Assembly: GCA_903871935.1 (NCBI GenBank)
Contig: CAIQIQ010000172.1
Span: 1 to 64,000, forward strand
DNA: 64,000 nucleotides
Reading direction: 5' to 3'
Origin: an uncultured Phycisphaerales bacterium
GTDB lineage: Bacteria > Planctomycetota > Phycisphaerae > Tepidisphaerales > Tepidisphaeraceae
Shown: positions 1-10,400 of the stretch, piece by piece
Position numbering within the stretch: the stretch's first letter is position 1
Layout of the letters: each line of letters opens with the position of its first letter
Notes under the pieces: model-generated
What the model was told of the DNA's origin: nothing
The model's input: the letters and a program-made list of their open reading frames with translations, nothing else
Databases searched by the model: none
Made by a program: the position numbers and the translations under genes

Positions 1-690
1 CCGGGTCAGCCGTGCCCAAAGTGCCCACCGCCGTACCCACCGACTGGTTCTCAGCGACACTGCTTGCCGACAAGGTGATGTCGGTCGGAGTCTCGTTGAC
101 ATTAGTCACGCTGATCGTAAAGGTCTTTTCAAACCACAACCCGCCCTGGTCGGTCGTCCGCAGGCGGATGCTGTAACTGCTCTTGGCCTCGTAGTTGAAG
201 ATCGCCGCCGTCTGTAGCGTGCTTCCGGAGATGGTGATCGAGGCGTTGTCGGTGCTGCCGGTGCCGCTTACCAGGCTGTAGGTAAAGGTGTTACCCACAT
301 CCGGATCGGTTGTGCTCAAAGTGCCAACCGCCGTACCCACCGACTGATTCTCAGCGACACTGCTTGTCGACAAGGTGATGTCGGTCGGAGTCTCGTTGAC
401 ATTAGTCACGCTGATCGTGAACGTCTTTTCGAACCACAACCCGCCCTGGTCGGTCGTCCGAAGGCGAATGCTGTAGCTGTTCTTGGCCTCGTAGTTGAAT
501 ATCGCCGCCGTCTGTAGCGTGCTTCCGGAGATGGTGAACGAGGCGTTGTCGGTGCTGCCGGTGCCGCTTACCAGGCTGTAGGTAAAGGTGTTGCCCGCAT
601 CCGGGTCCGTTGAGCTCAACGTGCCCACCGCCGTACCCACTGACTGGTTCTCGGGGATACTGGTGGATGACAAAGCGATGTCCGTGGGCG
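1..690. repeat. 300-bp tandem repeat encoding cadherin-like units
   Basis: Bases 1-300 and 301-600 align without gaps and differ at about 19 positions by hand count, roughly 94% identity. A third copy starts at 601 and diverges after about 690. The unit is exactly 100 codons, so each copy is one cadherin-like domain. The array probably continues beyond the left edge. Such similarity between neighbours points to recent duplication or gene conversion. Confidence 0.9.
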
Positions 691-3319
691 CCTGGTTGCT
701 GCCGGACAAAGTTGTGGCGCTTGCCGAACTGCTATTGGCCGACTTGTTGAAGCCATTGGTGGCGCGGACGCGGAAGTAATATGGTGTCCCCGAACTCAAC
801 CCGGTGATCGAGGCGCTGGTGGCATTCATGGCCGCCGTAGTCGTCACCAGATTCTGCGTGAAACCCGAATCCGTCGCCCGGTCAATGGCGAAACCCGTCT
901 CATTTGTGGAATTATCCGACCACGTCAGGTTGATCTGCGTCGAACTAACGGTCGTTGCCGCCAGAGTACTGGGCGCCACTCCCCCCCGGACAATGCCTCC
1001 TCCGAATGATGCCACCCACACATCCTGCGAGTTATACGGATTGATGAAAACACGCTCCGTCGTGCCGAACGGGAAGGAAGGCACGTCGGAGAAGTTGGAA
1101 GCCGAGAATCCCGCAACCGTAACATCCGGAGCGTACAGCATGCCGTAGCCCTCGGTGGTCACATACATCTCTTTGGTCGCCGCATTGATCGTGACCGACT
1201 GCACGGACAGCGAGCCATAGACAGTAGGAATGACGCTGCCAAGGTTCATCTTCGTCCAAGTCAGGCCGCGGTCCGTCGTGCGGTAGAGATCACCCAAATC
1301 GTTGCCCGTTCCGCTCCATCCGTTGAAGACACCGACGTACCAGGTGTTCTGCGTCGGATCGGTCGGATCGATCGTTATCTCTTTGGTATACCAGTGCATG
1401 TTGGCGGCGGAGCGGTCGATCCAGCTCGCCCCGCCATTCGTGCTGATGAACACACCGCTGCTGTCCGTGAACACCTGGGGAGAGCCCGCTCGCCGACCCG
1501 AGTAGGTAGCGACCAAAGTTCCATCGTTCAGAACTTTGAGGATATAGGGATGCCCCTGTGTCCGCGGAGGATTGGCCAGCTTGGTCCAGGTGGATGATGC
1601 GCCCAGGTTCAGGTTGCTGGTGACCCAGACGCCGCCGTTGGCGCCCGCGTCGCCTGACCCGATGCCATCTACAACCATTGCGTACATGCGATTGGCATTG
1701 TTCGGATCGATCTGAATCCAAACCACCGGCGCGCCGAAACTGTGGATATTCGACCAGTTTGCCCCCTGGTCGGCGGAGACAACCACCGCACCGGTCTGCC
1801 AACTTGGATTTGTGCTGGAATCGAGCAAGTGCGTGGAGACATACATATCGTGCACATTGCTGGTCGCCCCATACAGGTTGCCGCCGGAATACACCGTGTT
1901 GTACAGCGTGTTCGACACCACGCCGTTGTAGTTTGGATGAGACCACGATGCTCCGCCGTCGGTGCTGCGCCAGCCGTCGATATCCGTGTAGCTGGCAAAG
2001 ATGTTGGTGGGACTCGTCCAAGTGAGATAGTGGACACTGGTCTCGGTAAGCCCGATACCTCGATAGGCCTTATGTAGCGGCGTATCCGCGCCGGCCGGAT
2101 TGGAATCGCCCGGATTCTCGTATGTCTGGCGCCAACTCGTGCCGCCATCCGTGGTCAGTTGAGTGAAGTTCTGCGCGACAATCGCCTTGTTGGCATCTGT
2201 TGGGCAAACAGAGAAGCCCGAAGCAGACCCGCCCCACCACCACCCAAGGTCACCGTGATAGCCCTCGTAACCGGTCGCCGTATTCGCATTGGGCACATTT
2301 GGGGTCACATCTGTCGGCAGGGCATAGAACACGTCGGCCCAGGTAGTGCCGCCATCGCTGGACTTGAACACCTGCGGCGCGCCAACGGGATCACCGCCAC
2401 CAGTATAGACAATGCTGATGTTGTTCTGCGCCATCGAGATGTAATGCATATCTCCGCCGCTGGGAACCGCTGCGATACCACTGCTTATATTGACCCAGCT
2501 TCCCCCGACATCCAGGCGATATGCTCCACCATAGGTAAGATACTCAGGATCCGAATCAGGCGCTGTAGCATCGCCGGTCGTCAATACCAGCAAGCGCACA
2601 GTACTTCCCTGTTTGGCCCCCGTAAACGACATGATCGTCTGGCCCGGCTGCTGTGCCGCTAGAGAGAAACTCGCTCCGCCATTGCTTGAGATCAACAGGC
2701 CCTGATTGGTACCAACATAGACATTGCTGCCATCAAAGAACGCCCCTGCCACATACAGATTGCTCGATGTGTACGCCGTGCTAAAGCTCGTGCCGCCATT
2801 GGTCGACAGGTATAGATTGGACCCGTTGGAAACCAGGATCTTGGTCGTCGTGGAAAGATCGGTCCCAATCCAGTACCCCGTACCGGCCGACCATCCGCTC
2901 AAAGCAGCCCAGGTAACTCCTCCATCCGTGCTCTTTGCCACATTGAGGCTTGTATTGGTGATGTAGAGAGTATTTGGATCGCTGGTGAACTGTATCTTCG
3001 TACTTGAGCCACCATTCACGCCACCGACGCTGCTGTGGTAGTTCAGCATCTGCCAGCTCTGCCCAAGGTCACGCGAGTGATAGATGCCGCTCATATCACT
3101 GGTGACCCACAGGTCCTGGCCGTTGGGGGCAATAACCGCTCCATACAACGCGCCACCCCCGCCAGGACCATCGGTCGTCCAGAGAGTGGGCATGGCCAAC
3201 AGAATCCGCCGCTCCATCGCTTCGATCCGTGGCCGAGCGACGGCAAGCCTTAAAGCCGTGGACCGGCGACGGGATAGATTACGAGCTGAATGACCGATAC
3301 CGCTGCGAAATGACAACAT
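1..3319 (-). CDS. Giant exported BNR-repeat, FN3 and cadherin-like repeat surface protein (C-terminus beyond left edge)
   Basis: The frame is open from an ATG at 3319, preceded by GGGGAG about 7 nt upstream, down to base 2, giving at least 1106 residues without a stop. The N-terminus carries a LEPR-XLL-like motif (IEAMERRILLA, near residue 34) seen at the start of large planctomycete surface proteins. Residues of about 45-760 show repeated Asp-box/BNR-type turns such as STDGGVTW and read like a sortilin/sialidase-fold propeller. Residues of about 765-870 look like a fibronectin type III domain (SDNSTNETGF, then YYFRVRATNG). From about residue 875 cadherin-like 100-residue units start (SVAENQSVGTAVGTL, then TFTYSLVSG). 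The last two complete units in the window are nearly identical at DNA level. It is probably an adhesion or substrate-binding protein; the exact ligand is unknown. Confidence 0.8.
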   Translation of the reverse strand, partial: MLSFRSGIGHSARNLSRRRSTALRLAVARPRIEAMERRILLAMPTLWTTDGPGGGGALYGAVIAPNGQDLWVTSDMSGIYHSRDLGQSWQMLNYHSSVGGVNGGSSTKIQFTSDPNTLYITNTSLNVAKSTDGGVTWAALSGWSAGTGYWIGTDLSTTTKILVSNGSNLYLSTNGGTSFSTAYTSSNLYVAGAFFDGSNVYVGTNQGLLISSNGGASFSLAAQQPGQTIMSFTGAKQGSTVRLLVLTTGDATAPDSDPEYLTYGGAYRLDVGGSWVNISSGIAAVPSGGDMHYISMAQNNISIVYTGGGDPVGAPQVFKSSDGGTTWADVFYALPTDVTPNVPNANTATGYEGYHGDLGWWWGGSASGFSVCPTDANKAIVAQNFTQLTTDGGTSWRQTYENPGDSNPAGADTPLHKAYRGIGLTETSVHYLTWTSPTNIFASYTDIDGWRSTDGGASWSHPNYNGVVSNTLYNTVYSGGNLYGATSNVHDMYVSTHLLDSSTNPSWQTGAVVVSADQGANWSNIHSFGAPVVWIQIDPNNANRMYAMVVDGIGSGDAGANGGVWVTSNLNLGASSTWTKLANPPRTQGHPYILKVLNDGTLVATYSGRRAGSPQVFTDSSGVFISTNGGASWIDRSAANMHWYTKEITIDPTDPTQNTWYVGVFNGWSGTGNDLGDLYRTTDRGLTWTKMNLGSVIPTVYGSLSVQSVTINAATKEMYVTTEGYGMLYAPDVTVAGFSASNFSDVPSFPFGTTERVFINPYNSQDVWVASFGGGIVRGGVAPSTLAATTVSSTQINLTWSDNSTNETGFAIDRATDSGFTQNLVTTTAAMNATSASITGLSSGTPYYFRVRATNGFNKSANSSSASATTLSGSNQAPTDIALSSTSIPENQSVGTAVGTLSSTDPDAGNTFTYSLVSGTGSTDNASFTISGSTLQTAAIFNYEAKNSYSIRLRTTDQGGLWFEKTFTISVTNVNETPTDITLSTSSVAENQSVGTAVGTLSTTDPDVGNTFTYSLVSGTGSTDNASITISGSTLQTAAIFNYEAKSSYSIRLRTTDQGGLWFEKTFTISVTNVNETPTDITLSASSVAENQSVGTAVGTLGTADP

Positions 3320-3413
3320 CGAGGTCTCCCCAAACGATGACAACTGCGACTCCATTCCCCACCCGTCGAATTACCACATTTTGTGTAACAAGTCCAGATT
3401 AATCTCTGAATCT

Positions 3414-3434
3414 GGGTCGCGGGTCGCGGGTCGC
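3414..3434. repeat. Short heptamer array, GGGTCGC x3
   Basis: Three perfect copies of GGGTCGC lie between the divergent surface-protein gene and the sugar-binding protein gene. It is one of several 7-bp arrays in the window; see 12335, 51168, 51727 and 54776. Confidence 0.75.
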
Positions 3435-3566
3435 GCGCAACCCATGTCCGCGCGAAGCAGAGGTCGCTTCAGCTCCGTCGCTACGGACTCCCGAACGCTG
3501 CCCGATGCTTTCCAATGGTGCGGAGGCATGTAAGAATACCTCTCGTTCTCTCTTGAAGGAGTCGAT

Positions 3567-4550
3567 ATGCGCAAAGTGTTCGTGATGGTGCTATGGGTCT
3601 TGGCAATATCTCTCGGCATCTACCTGATGAGTACGCCTGCTTCAGTCATAGCGCAAAATGTCCCGGCAAAGAAAGTACGGATCGGTGTATCAATCCCGGC
3701 CGCCGACCATGGCTGGACGGCCGGTGTGGGATGGTGGGCCAAGCGTGCCATGGCCCTGTACCCCGACATCGAGTGGTCCTTCGCCACGGCCGCCACACCT
3801 GAAAAGCAGGTGGCCGATATCGAAGACATGATGAACAAGGGGGTAGATGGTTTGGTCATCCTGGCAACAGAGAGTGCGCCGCTGACAGACGTGGCGGAGC
3901 GGGCGCACGATCGAGGGATTCACATCGTCAACGTCGACCGCGGCTTCCTCAAACCGGTGGCCGACATCTTCATCGAGGGTGACAACAAATCATTCGGCCG
4001 GAAATCGGCCCAGTTCATGGCGACGAAACTCAATGGCAAAGGGAACATCCTGATCCTGGAAGGAATTCCCTGCACGGTAAACACCGATCGCGTCGAGGCC
4101 TTCAAAGAGGTGATGAAGGGATATCCGAATATAAAGATCCTGGCATCACAGCCCGCCATGTGGAACCGCGAGAAGGCCCTGCAGGTGACGCAGAATCTGC
4201 TGACTCAGTATGCAAACGTGGATGCCATCTGGGCGTCCGATGATGACATGGCACTGGGTGCTCTGCAGGCCATCGAGGAAGCCGGGCGGACCAGGGATCT
4301 ATGGATGTTCCCGGGCGCGGGGATGAAGGATGTCATCAAGATGGTGATGGACAAGAACCCGATGTTCCCAGCCGATATCACCTATCCGCCAAGCATGATC
4401 GCAACCGGGATTCAACTTTCGGTCTCAACGCTGCGTGATGGGAACCGTCCGGTGATCTCGCAGTTCATGCCCAGGCACCTGATGATTGACGTGGAGTTGA
4501 TCACCCCGGAGAACGCCAAGGGATATTACTTCCCGGATTCGGTGTACTAG
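3567..4550 (+). CDS. Periplasmic sugar-binding protein, RbsB-like, of an ABC transporter
   Basis: This 327-residue protein starts at an ATG with GAAGGAG about 7 nt upstream. Residues 1-30 form a Sec signal peptide (a hydrophobic stretch ending near ASVIAQ). The mature part follows the type I periplasmic-binding-protein pattern of ribose/galactose binders: VRIGVSIPAADHGW at the first strand, GVDGLVILATES, a hinge segment near KGNILILEG, and WASDDDMALGALQAIEEAG in the C-terminal lobe. It should capture a monosaccharide-like ligand. No permease or ATPase gene lies beside it, so it is an orphan; it may serve a distant transporter or a sensor. The neighbour downstream is a glycosyltransferase. Confidence 0.85.
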   Translation: MRKVFVMVLWVLAISLGIYLMSTPASVIAQNVPAKKVRIGVSIPAADHGWTAGVGWWAKRAMALYPDIEWSFATAATPEKQVADIEDMMNKGVDGLVILATESAPLTDVAERAHDRGIHIVNVDRGFLKPVADIFIEGDNKSFGRKSAQFMATKLNGKGNILILEGIPCTVNTDRVEAFKEVMKGYPNIKILASQPAMWNREKALQVTQNLLTQYANVDAIWASDDDMALGALQAIEEAGRTRDLWMFPGAGMKDVIKMVMDKNPMFPADITYPPSMIATGIQLSVSTLRDGNRPVISQFMPRHLMIDVELITPENAKGYYFPDSVY

Positions 4551-4576
4551 GCCCTGTCTGAAAAACCCAAACTAGC

Positions 4577-6064
4577 GTGACCAGCACAGCATCAGCTCAT
4601 CCTCCGCTTGCGCCGCCGAAGCCGCCGGAAATCGCGTGGTGGAAGCTGGCAATTCTGCCGCTGCTTCTGGTGGCGGTGCGCGTGGCCTTGGCGGGGATGA
4701 TGGAACTGTCGGGGGATGAGGCATACTACTGGACATGGTCGCGAAACCTCGCGGGTGGATACTTCGACCATCCCCCGATGGTAGCCTGGCTGATCCGCGT
4801 GTCCGTAGGGATCTTCAGGACCAATGAACTGGGCGTGCGGATGCCGGCGATTCTGCTGGGGGCCGGTTCGATGCTGGTGGCCGGCGACATCGCGCGGATA
4901 TGCGGGGCCACAAGCCAAACGGTGCTGCGTCTGCAGGTGGCCCTGTTCTGTTTGCCGATCCTGCAGTTGCACTCGGCACTGATGACTCCTGATGCGCCGG
5001 CGATGTTCTTCACGCTGGCGGCGATCTCCTGGGGATTGCGCTACCTCATCGAGCCGAGTTCGCCGCGTCACTGGCTGATGCTGGGCAGCGCCTGCGGCCT
5101 GGCAATGCTGTCCAAGTACACCGCGCTGCTGCCGGTGGCGACAATCCTGCTGTTCGTACTGATCGCCCGGCCGCGCTATGCCCTGCAGACCATTGCCGCC
5201 GGTGCACTGGCGGTACTGGTGCTCTGGCCGATGCTGATTTGGAACTATCAGCACGACTGGGTCTCTTTCCGCTTCCAGTTGAGCCACGGCATCGGGACCG
5301 ATGACAAGTCGTCGTGGATGACCTTGGGAGACTACGCCGGCGGGCAGATCTTGGTGGCCACGCCTGTGCTTGCCGGGCTGATGCTCTGGGCCGCAGCGCG
5401 AACAATCCGCCGCGGCAAGGATGTACGAACGCGGCTGCTGGGTGTCGTGGGCGCTGCGACACTCTTGTTCTTCGCGTTCACATCGCTGCGGCATAAGGTG
5501 GAGGTCAACTGGCCGTCGATGGCCTGGCCGATATTGCTGATCCTGCTGGAACTGCACGTGCAAAGACTGGGCGGGTGGTCATTGCGGGCGCTGCGCACTG
5601 GCGTGATCGTGGCGGCGGTCGCCATGGTGGTGCTGAGCATGCCGCCGGCGTTTCTGCTTCGTCTGCACCCCGGTGGGGCATTGGGCGCTGTGGGAGGTTG
5701 GGAGCCGCTGGCGAGCAAGATCGATTCCATGGCCAAGGGGCTGCCGATCTACGCCACGCGCTACCAGGATGCCGGGCTCCTGGCATTCTATCTGCCCGGC
5801 CGGCCGTACGTGCGCGTACTGCGCAGGTCGGCCGATCGGATGAGCCAGTTTGATCTGCCTCGCTGCCCGCGCATGCCCGACGGGCAGTTCGTGATCGTCG
5901 ACAATGGCAATCTGCCCCTGGGACGCAGCGTTCTGCAGATTGGCGACCACAACTACAACCTGGACATCACCGCCCGCAAAAACTGCGAAGTCGATATGGA
6001 CGGCCTGCGGACACGCTCCCGTGCCCTTCGCTGGGCGAACAGCCGTGAGGGTAACGGAGGGTGA
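4577..6064 (+). CDS. GT-C family membrane glycosyltransferase (ArnT/PMT_2-like)
   Basis: This polytopic protein of 495 residues starts at a GTG. The first extracytoplasmic loop contains DEAYYW (about residue 48) followed by YFDHPPMVAW (about residues 61-70), the acidic motif and the His-Pro-Pro motif typical of lipid-linked sugar transferases of the PMT_2/GT83 type. About ten hydrophobic helices follow (for example LPVATILLFVLI and TLLFFAF). Such enzymes move a sugar from a polyprenyl-phosphate donor to lipid A or another acceptor on the outer face of the inner membrane. It precedes an LptF/G permease by 44 bp, which fits a role in outer-membrane glycolipid assembly. Acceptor and sugar cannot be read from sequence. 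Confidence 0.82.
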   Translation: MTSTASAHPPLAPPKPPEIAWWKLAILPLLLVAVRVALAGMMELSGDEAYYWTWSRNLAGGYFDHPPMVAWLIRVSVGIFRTNELGVRMPAILLGAGSMLVAGDIARICGATSQTVLRLQVALFCLPILQLHSALMTPDAPAMFFTLAAISWGLRYLIEPSSPRHWLMLGSACGLAMLSKYTALLPVATILLFVLIARPRYALQTIAAGALAVLVLWPMLIWNYQHDWVSFRFQLSHGIGTDDKSSWMTLGDYAGGQILVATPVLAGLMLWAAARTIRRGKDVRTRLLGVVGAATLLFFAFTSLRHKVEVNWPSMAWPILLILLELHVQRLGGWSLRALRTGVIVAAVAMVVLSMPPAFLLRLHPGGALGAVGGWEPLASKIDSMAKGLPIYATRYQDAGLLAFYLPGRPYVRVLRRSADRMSQFDLPRCPRMPDGQFVIVDNGNLPLGRSVLQIGDHNYNLDITARKNCEVDMDGLRTRSRALRWANSREGNGG

Positions 6065-6076
6065 CGGAGGGTGACG
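6047..6076. repeat. 10-bp direct repeat x3 across a stop codon
   Basis: GAGGGTAACG is followed by two copies of GAGGGTGACG. The array covers the last codons and the TGA stop of the glycosyltransferase gene and lies just before the GTG start of the next gene. Confidence 0.7.
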
Positions 6077-6108
6077 TGGAGCCTGCGCGCCGTTAGATTA
6101 CCTCCAAC

Positions 6109-7269
6109 GTGACGATTCTTGATCGCTACATCATCCGCAGCTTCATCCGCAATTACCTGCTGAGCTTTGTGGTCCTCGTCGGGATGTACATTGCTCTGGA
6201 TATGATTTTCAACTTTGACGAGTTGACGCGGAACATGACCGGTTCAGACACCGGAAATGGCGGCGGAGATGTTCCGCTGCTGCAGATCTTGCGACTGATC
6301 GCACAGATCGCGGATTTCTACGTCTACAAGATATTCGCGTATTTCATCATCCTCTCCGGGATCATCCCGGTGGTCGCGGCCGCATTCACTCTGATGCGAA
6401 TGACGCGGCTTAACGAACTGACGGCGATGCTGGCAGCGGGCGTTCCCCTGCTGCGAATCGCCGCGCCCGTCATCGCCATGGGAATCCTGGTAGGCATGCT
6501 GGTGGTGGCCGATCAGGAACTGATCATACCCCACATCGCCTACAAACTGGCCCGCGAACACGACGAGATCGCACGCCCGCGGTTGGCCTCCTACCAGATC
6601 CGCGCCATGGAGGATTCCACCGGCTCACTGCTGATGGCCGCGAAGTATGATCCGCCCGATGTCGAACAGAATATCCCCGCCAAAATGCACCGGGTGGACA
6701 TCATCCAGTTCAACGAGGAAGGCAAACCATTGGCTTATGTGCAAGCCAAAGAGGCCACCTACAACGATCGCCAGAAGCTCTGGAAACTCGACGGCGGGGT
6801 TCGGCAGACAGGATTGCGGCCGGACGATCCCGTCTCCACCCAGCAGGTGACACAATGGCAGACCAGCATCGGCCCCGAGGAGATTGGCTTGCGCCGGCGG
6901 GCGAGCTTTGTTGACCTGCTCTCCACCGCGCAGATCAACCAGTTGCTTGCCTATCCGCGAAACTACGGCACCGTGCCGCTTCTGCGCGTCAAGCATTGGC
7001 GCGTAGTGCAACCGATCATGAATGTGGTGCTGATCCTACTGGCCATCCCCTGTGTGTTGACGCGTGAGCCCACCGGCGTGAAGGCGGCCGCCCTGCGAAC
7101 CGTAGTGAGCACCGGCGGATGTCTGGCCGTGGTGTTCCTCTGCCTGCAAGTGGCGGCCAATCCCCCCTCCCCCAGCTTGGTCCGCTATTGGCCGATGGCA
7201 ATACTCTGGTTGCCGGTGTTTGTCTTTGCCCCGCTGGCCGTGTGGCTATTGGATCGCGTCAAGTCGTAG
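6109..7269 (+). CDS. LptF/LptG-family permease (YjgP/YjgQ)
   Basis: The 386-residue protein begins at a GTG with the family signature LDRYIIRSFIRNYL, then a first membrane helix (LLSFVVLVGMYIALDMIF). More helices lie near residues 65-125 (VYKIFAYFIILSGIIPVVAA) and three near the C-terminus (LNVVLILLAIPCVLT-like segment, GGCLAVVFLCLQ, MAILWLPVFVFAPLAVWLL). A central beta-jellyroll periplasmic domain occupies about residues 150-280. The LptF/G heterodimer with LptB extracts lipopolysaccharide-like lipids from the inner membrane. Only one of the pair is encoded here; which one cannot be decided. It implies a diderm envelope. It follows the glycosyltransferase in the same direction, probably co-transcribed. 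Confidence 0.88.
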   Translation: MTILDRYIIRSFIRNYLLSFVVLVGMYIALDMIFNFDELTRNMTGSDTGNGGGDVPLLQILRLIAQIADFYVYKIFAYFIILSGIIPVVAAAFTLMRMTRLNELTAMLAAGVPLLRIAAPVIAMGILVGMLVVADQELIIPHIAYKLAREHDEIARPRLASYQIRAMEDSTGSLLMAAKYDPPDVEQNIPAKMHRVDIIQFNEEGKPLAYVQAKEATYNDRQKLWKLDGGVRQTGLRPDDPVSTQQVTQWQTSIGPEEIGLRRRASFVDLLSTAQINQLLAYPRNYGTVPLLRVKHWRVVQPIMNVVLILLAIPCVLTREPTGVKAAALRTVVSTGGCLAVVFLCLQVAANPPSPSLVRYWPMAILWLPVFVFAPLAVWLLDRVKS

Positions 7270-7488
7270 AATCGACGCTCCCATCCCACCCACTCCCTGT
7301 CTTCGCCCTCCGCTCTTCGCTCCACGCACTTTGCTTGTCAGTGGCAGTTTGCGAACGCGGCTGGATATACCGCCGGGCTGGTGTCCCATCAGTTCGGCTC
7401 TCTCCTTCGTGATCGGCTTGTAGGTTCTCCCAACTGCAATCATCGCCAGCATCACTCCCAGATCGCTTCCCAGGCTGATGCCTCCCAT

Positions 7489-10400
7489 TCAGTAGGTATA
7501 GACGTCCCCAAACCGCTTCTTGAATTGGAAGTAATCGCCGTTGTTGACCGTTCCGTTTGCGTCATAATCACACAGATCGAGGAATCCGGTATCGCCAGTG
7601 TTCTTGTTGAACGTCTGCTTGAACCAGAAGTAGTCGCCATTGTTCACGGTCTTATTGCCGTCATAGTCGCCATAGAGGCGATGGAAGCGCTGGCTAAAGT
7701 TGCCGCTCAGCGCATTACCCGCCAGGTCATGCACCCCCGCGGCCGCAACCGACACGTCATAGATCCCATCGGCCAACGAGCCGCCCACCACACCGATGCC
7801 CGAGAAGCTCAGGATATAGCTCTTCTGATCTCCCGACGGATTGGTCACCAGCAGCGTGGTGTTCGGCACGACCGAGCCATCGCTCTTTCTTACCGTCACC
7901 GCGCCAGTATCCAACACTACATTCTCGCCGAAGCTCAACTTCAGCTTCTTCACCATCGACCGCTGCACGGCCCCATCATTGATCGACGCAGTCGGCAATG
8001 CCGGTGCTGTTCCATCGATAGTCACCGCGAACTGAGTTGACATCGCCGTGGTATTCCCCAGACCATCGGAAGCCGTTGCCTTGTAAATGTGCATGCCCTC
8101 CCCGAGCTTGTTTGCGGTATCGTCGAAGGTCCACGCGCCGGCAAGGTCGGCCGTTGTCGTGCCGGCCAGCGCACCGTCGCGGTAGACCGTGATGGTCATC
8201 AGCGGCTCTGACTTGCCGTGGATCAGCAGCGTCTGGTCGGAAGTGATCTGGTCCGAGCCGCTGCTCCCGGTATCAGAATCGATGCTCATGAACTTCGGTG
8301 CCATTTCAGCAACGTCGATGACTTTGATGATGAATGTCTTCTCAACCCAGAGGTCGCCGGAATCGGTGGAGCGCACGCGGATGTGGCACATGGGCGTGGT
8401 TTCGTAGTCGAGGGTGGCGTTGGTTTGAAGCTGGTCGCCAACGATTCGGAACAGCGCATTGTCATCGGCGCCATCGCCTGCGACGAGGGTGTAGGTGAAC
8501 GTGTCGCCGAGGTCACGGTCGATGGTGCTGAGCGTACCGACGGGTGTGCCGGGGGGCAGGTTCTCGGGGATGCGATCGTTGCTGAGTTGGATGTCGGAGG
8601 GCGCGGTACCGGGGTCTTGCGCCCACTCGATGCGGAACATGAGTTCGCCGGTGGTCGAGACGCCGGAGATGATGGCGTCGCCGCCGGCGTACTGGTTGTC
8701 GGTACGCACGATGCTCCAGCGCGGCGTATCGTTGTTGGCGACGAGGGTGTAGGTTCGGCCGGCGACGAGGGTCACATCGCTGAAGTCAACGGTGGTGTAC
8801 CCGTCGAAGCCATCGGGCAAGATGTTGGACTCACGGGAGCCCACAATCTGGCCGCCTGTGCCGACACCTTCGTAGAGGCTGAGGGTGACCGAGTCATCGC
8901 CGGGGCCGGCGGAGGCGTTCATGTCAACGACATGGAAGGAGGCGGTGGAGAGACGGTTGTCGGAGATGGCGGTGAACGACTGGCCGAAGGGGGTGTTGGC
9001 CTGGATCGGCAGCAGGAGGCCCGCAGAGCCCCCGTTAACGTCGTTGGTGATGCGGGGAATCGTGCTATCGGGCTGCCACTGGACGCGGAACGCGGCATCG
9101 GCGCCAGGTTCGGCGGCGCCGGAAGTCCATGCCGTGCCGCCGGCGTATCGGTTGGCAGTGCTGATCAGGCCCCAGCGCGCAGTATCGTTGCTGACGGCGA
9201 TGGTGTAGGTGCGGCCGGCAACGAGCGTGACGGTATTGAAGTTCACATCCACCCGACCGATGAAGCCGTCGGTCAGGGCGGTGTAGTCGCGGCTGCCCAG
9301 AAGACGGGTAGTGCCCGCGCCCTCGTACAGGCTGATGGTAACGGAGTGGTCGGCGGGCGCGGCCGGGGCGTTCATGTCGGCCAGGTAGAGCGACACTGAG
9401 GAGAGGCGGTTATTGGAGATGGCGGTGAAGGTCTGGCCCAGCGGCGAGAAGGCCTTGATCGGGGTGGTAGTATCCGTGAACAGGTTGTATTGCTCGTTGC
9501 CAATGACCGGCGTGGTGGTGTCATCCTGCCACTGGACGCGGAAGTAGGGGTCGTGCGTTGAATCCGTGAGAAAGCCGCTTGTGAAAATGCCCCCGGCGTA
9601 GTGGTTCGTGGTACCCAGCAGCGCCCAGCGACCGTTCTCGTTGCTGACAGTAAGGGTGTATGGCTGGCCTTTAACCAGCGTCACAGAACTGAAGTCTACG
9701 GTCGCCCAGTCCCGGAATCCGTTGTAGAGGCCCGTGTAGCTGCGTGAGCCCAGCAGCTGGCCGGTAACACCGGCGCCTTCGTAGAGGCTGAGGGTGACGG
9801 AGTAGTCGCCCGGACCGGCAGAGGGGTTGAGGTCGGCAATGAACAGCGAAGCGGAGGAGAGCGGGTTGTTAGAGATGGCGACAAAGCTCTGGCCCTCCGG
9901 ATCTGCGAACATGGCTGTGAAACGGACCGTTGGATCCTGATCGTTGGCAAGGATGGGCGTGGAGCTATCAGGCTGCCAGCGGATGCGGAACAGCAGATCC
10001 ATCTGGGGGTACGTCGTTCCCGCTGCCATGTCCATGCCACCACCATAGGTATCACCGGTCCCGCAGACGGCCCATCGCATGGTGTCGTTGGTGACCGCGA
10101 TAGTGTAGGTGGAGCCCTCGCAGAGCGTGACATCGCTGAAGTCCAGTTCAACCATTCCGTTGAACCCGTCTGTCAGGCTGTCATACTCATGCAGGGAAAG
10201 GATCTCACCGCTGGTGCCTGTGCCCTCATAGAGAGTGAACGTCACCGAATGGTCATCTGGGGCGAACGAGGGATTCATGTCTTCCAAGGCCATCGCCACG
10301 CTATCCATGCGGTTGTTGGATACTGCCGTGAAGGTCTGCACGATGGGCGAGACCAACTGGATCTGGGTGCTCCAGCCCCAGCTGCCCACTCGGCCGTTGT

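Noticed and set aside
7246-7488. 80-residue minus-strand frame directly after the dockerin gene stop
   Set aside because: It overlaps the 3' end of the LptF/G gene, has no ribosome-binding site of its own beyond the adjacent stop, and shows no recognisable domain.
8218-9399. 393-residue open frame on the plus strand
   Set aside because: It lies wholly antisense to the dockerin repeat protein; its Gly/Ala/Val-rich sequence is the mirror of the repeated modules and has no start site or family pattern.
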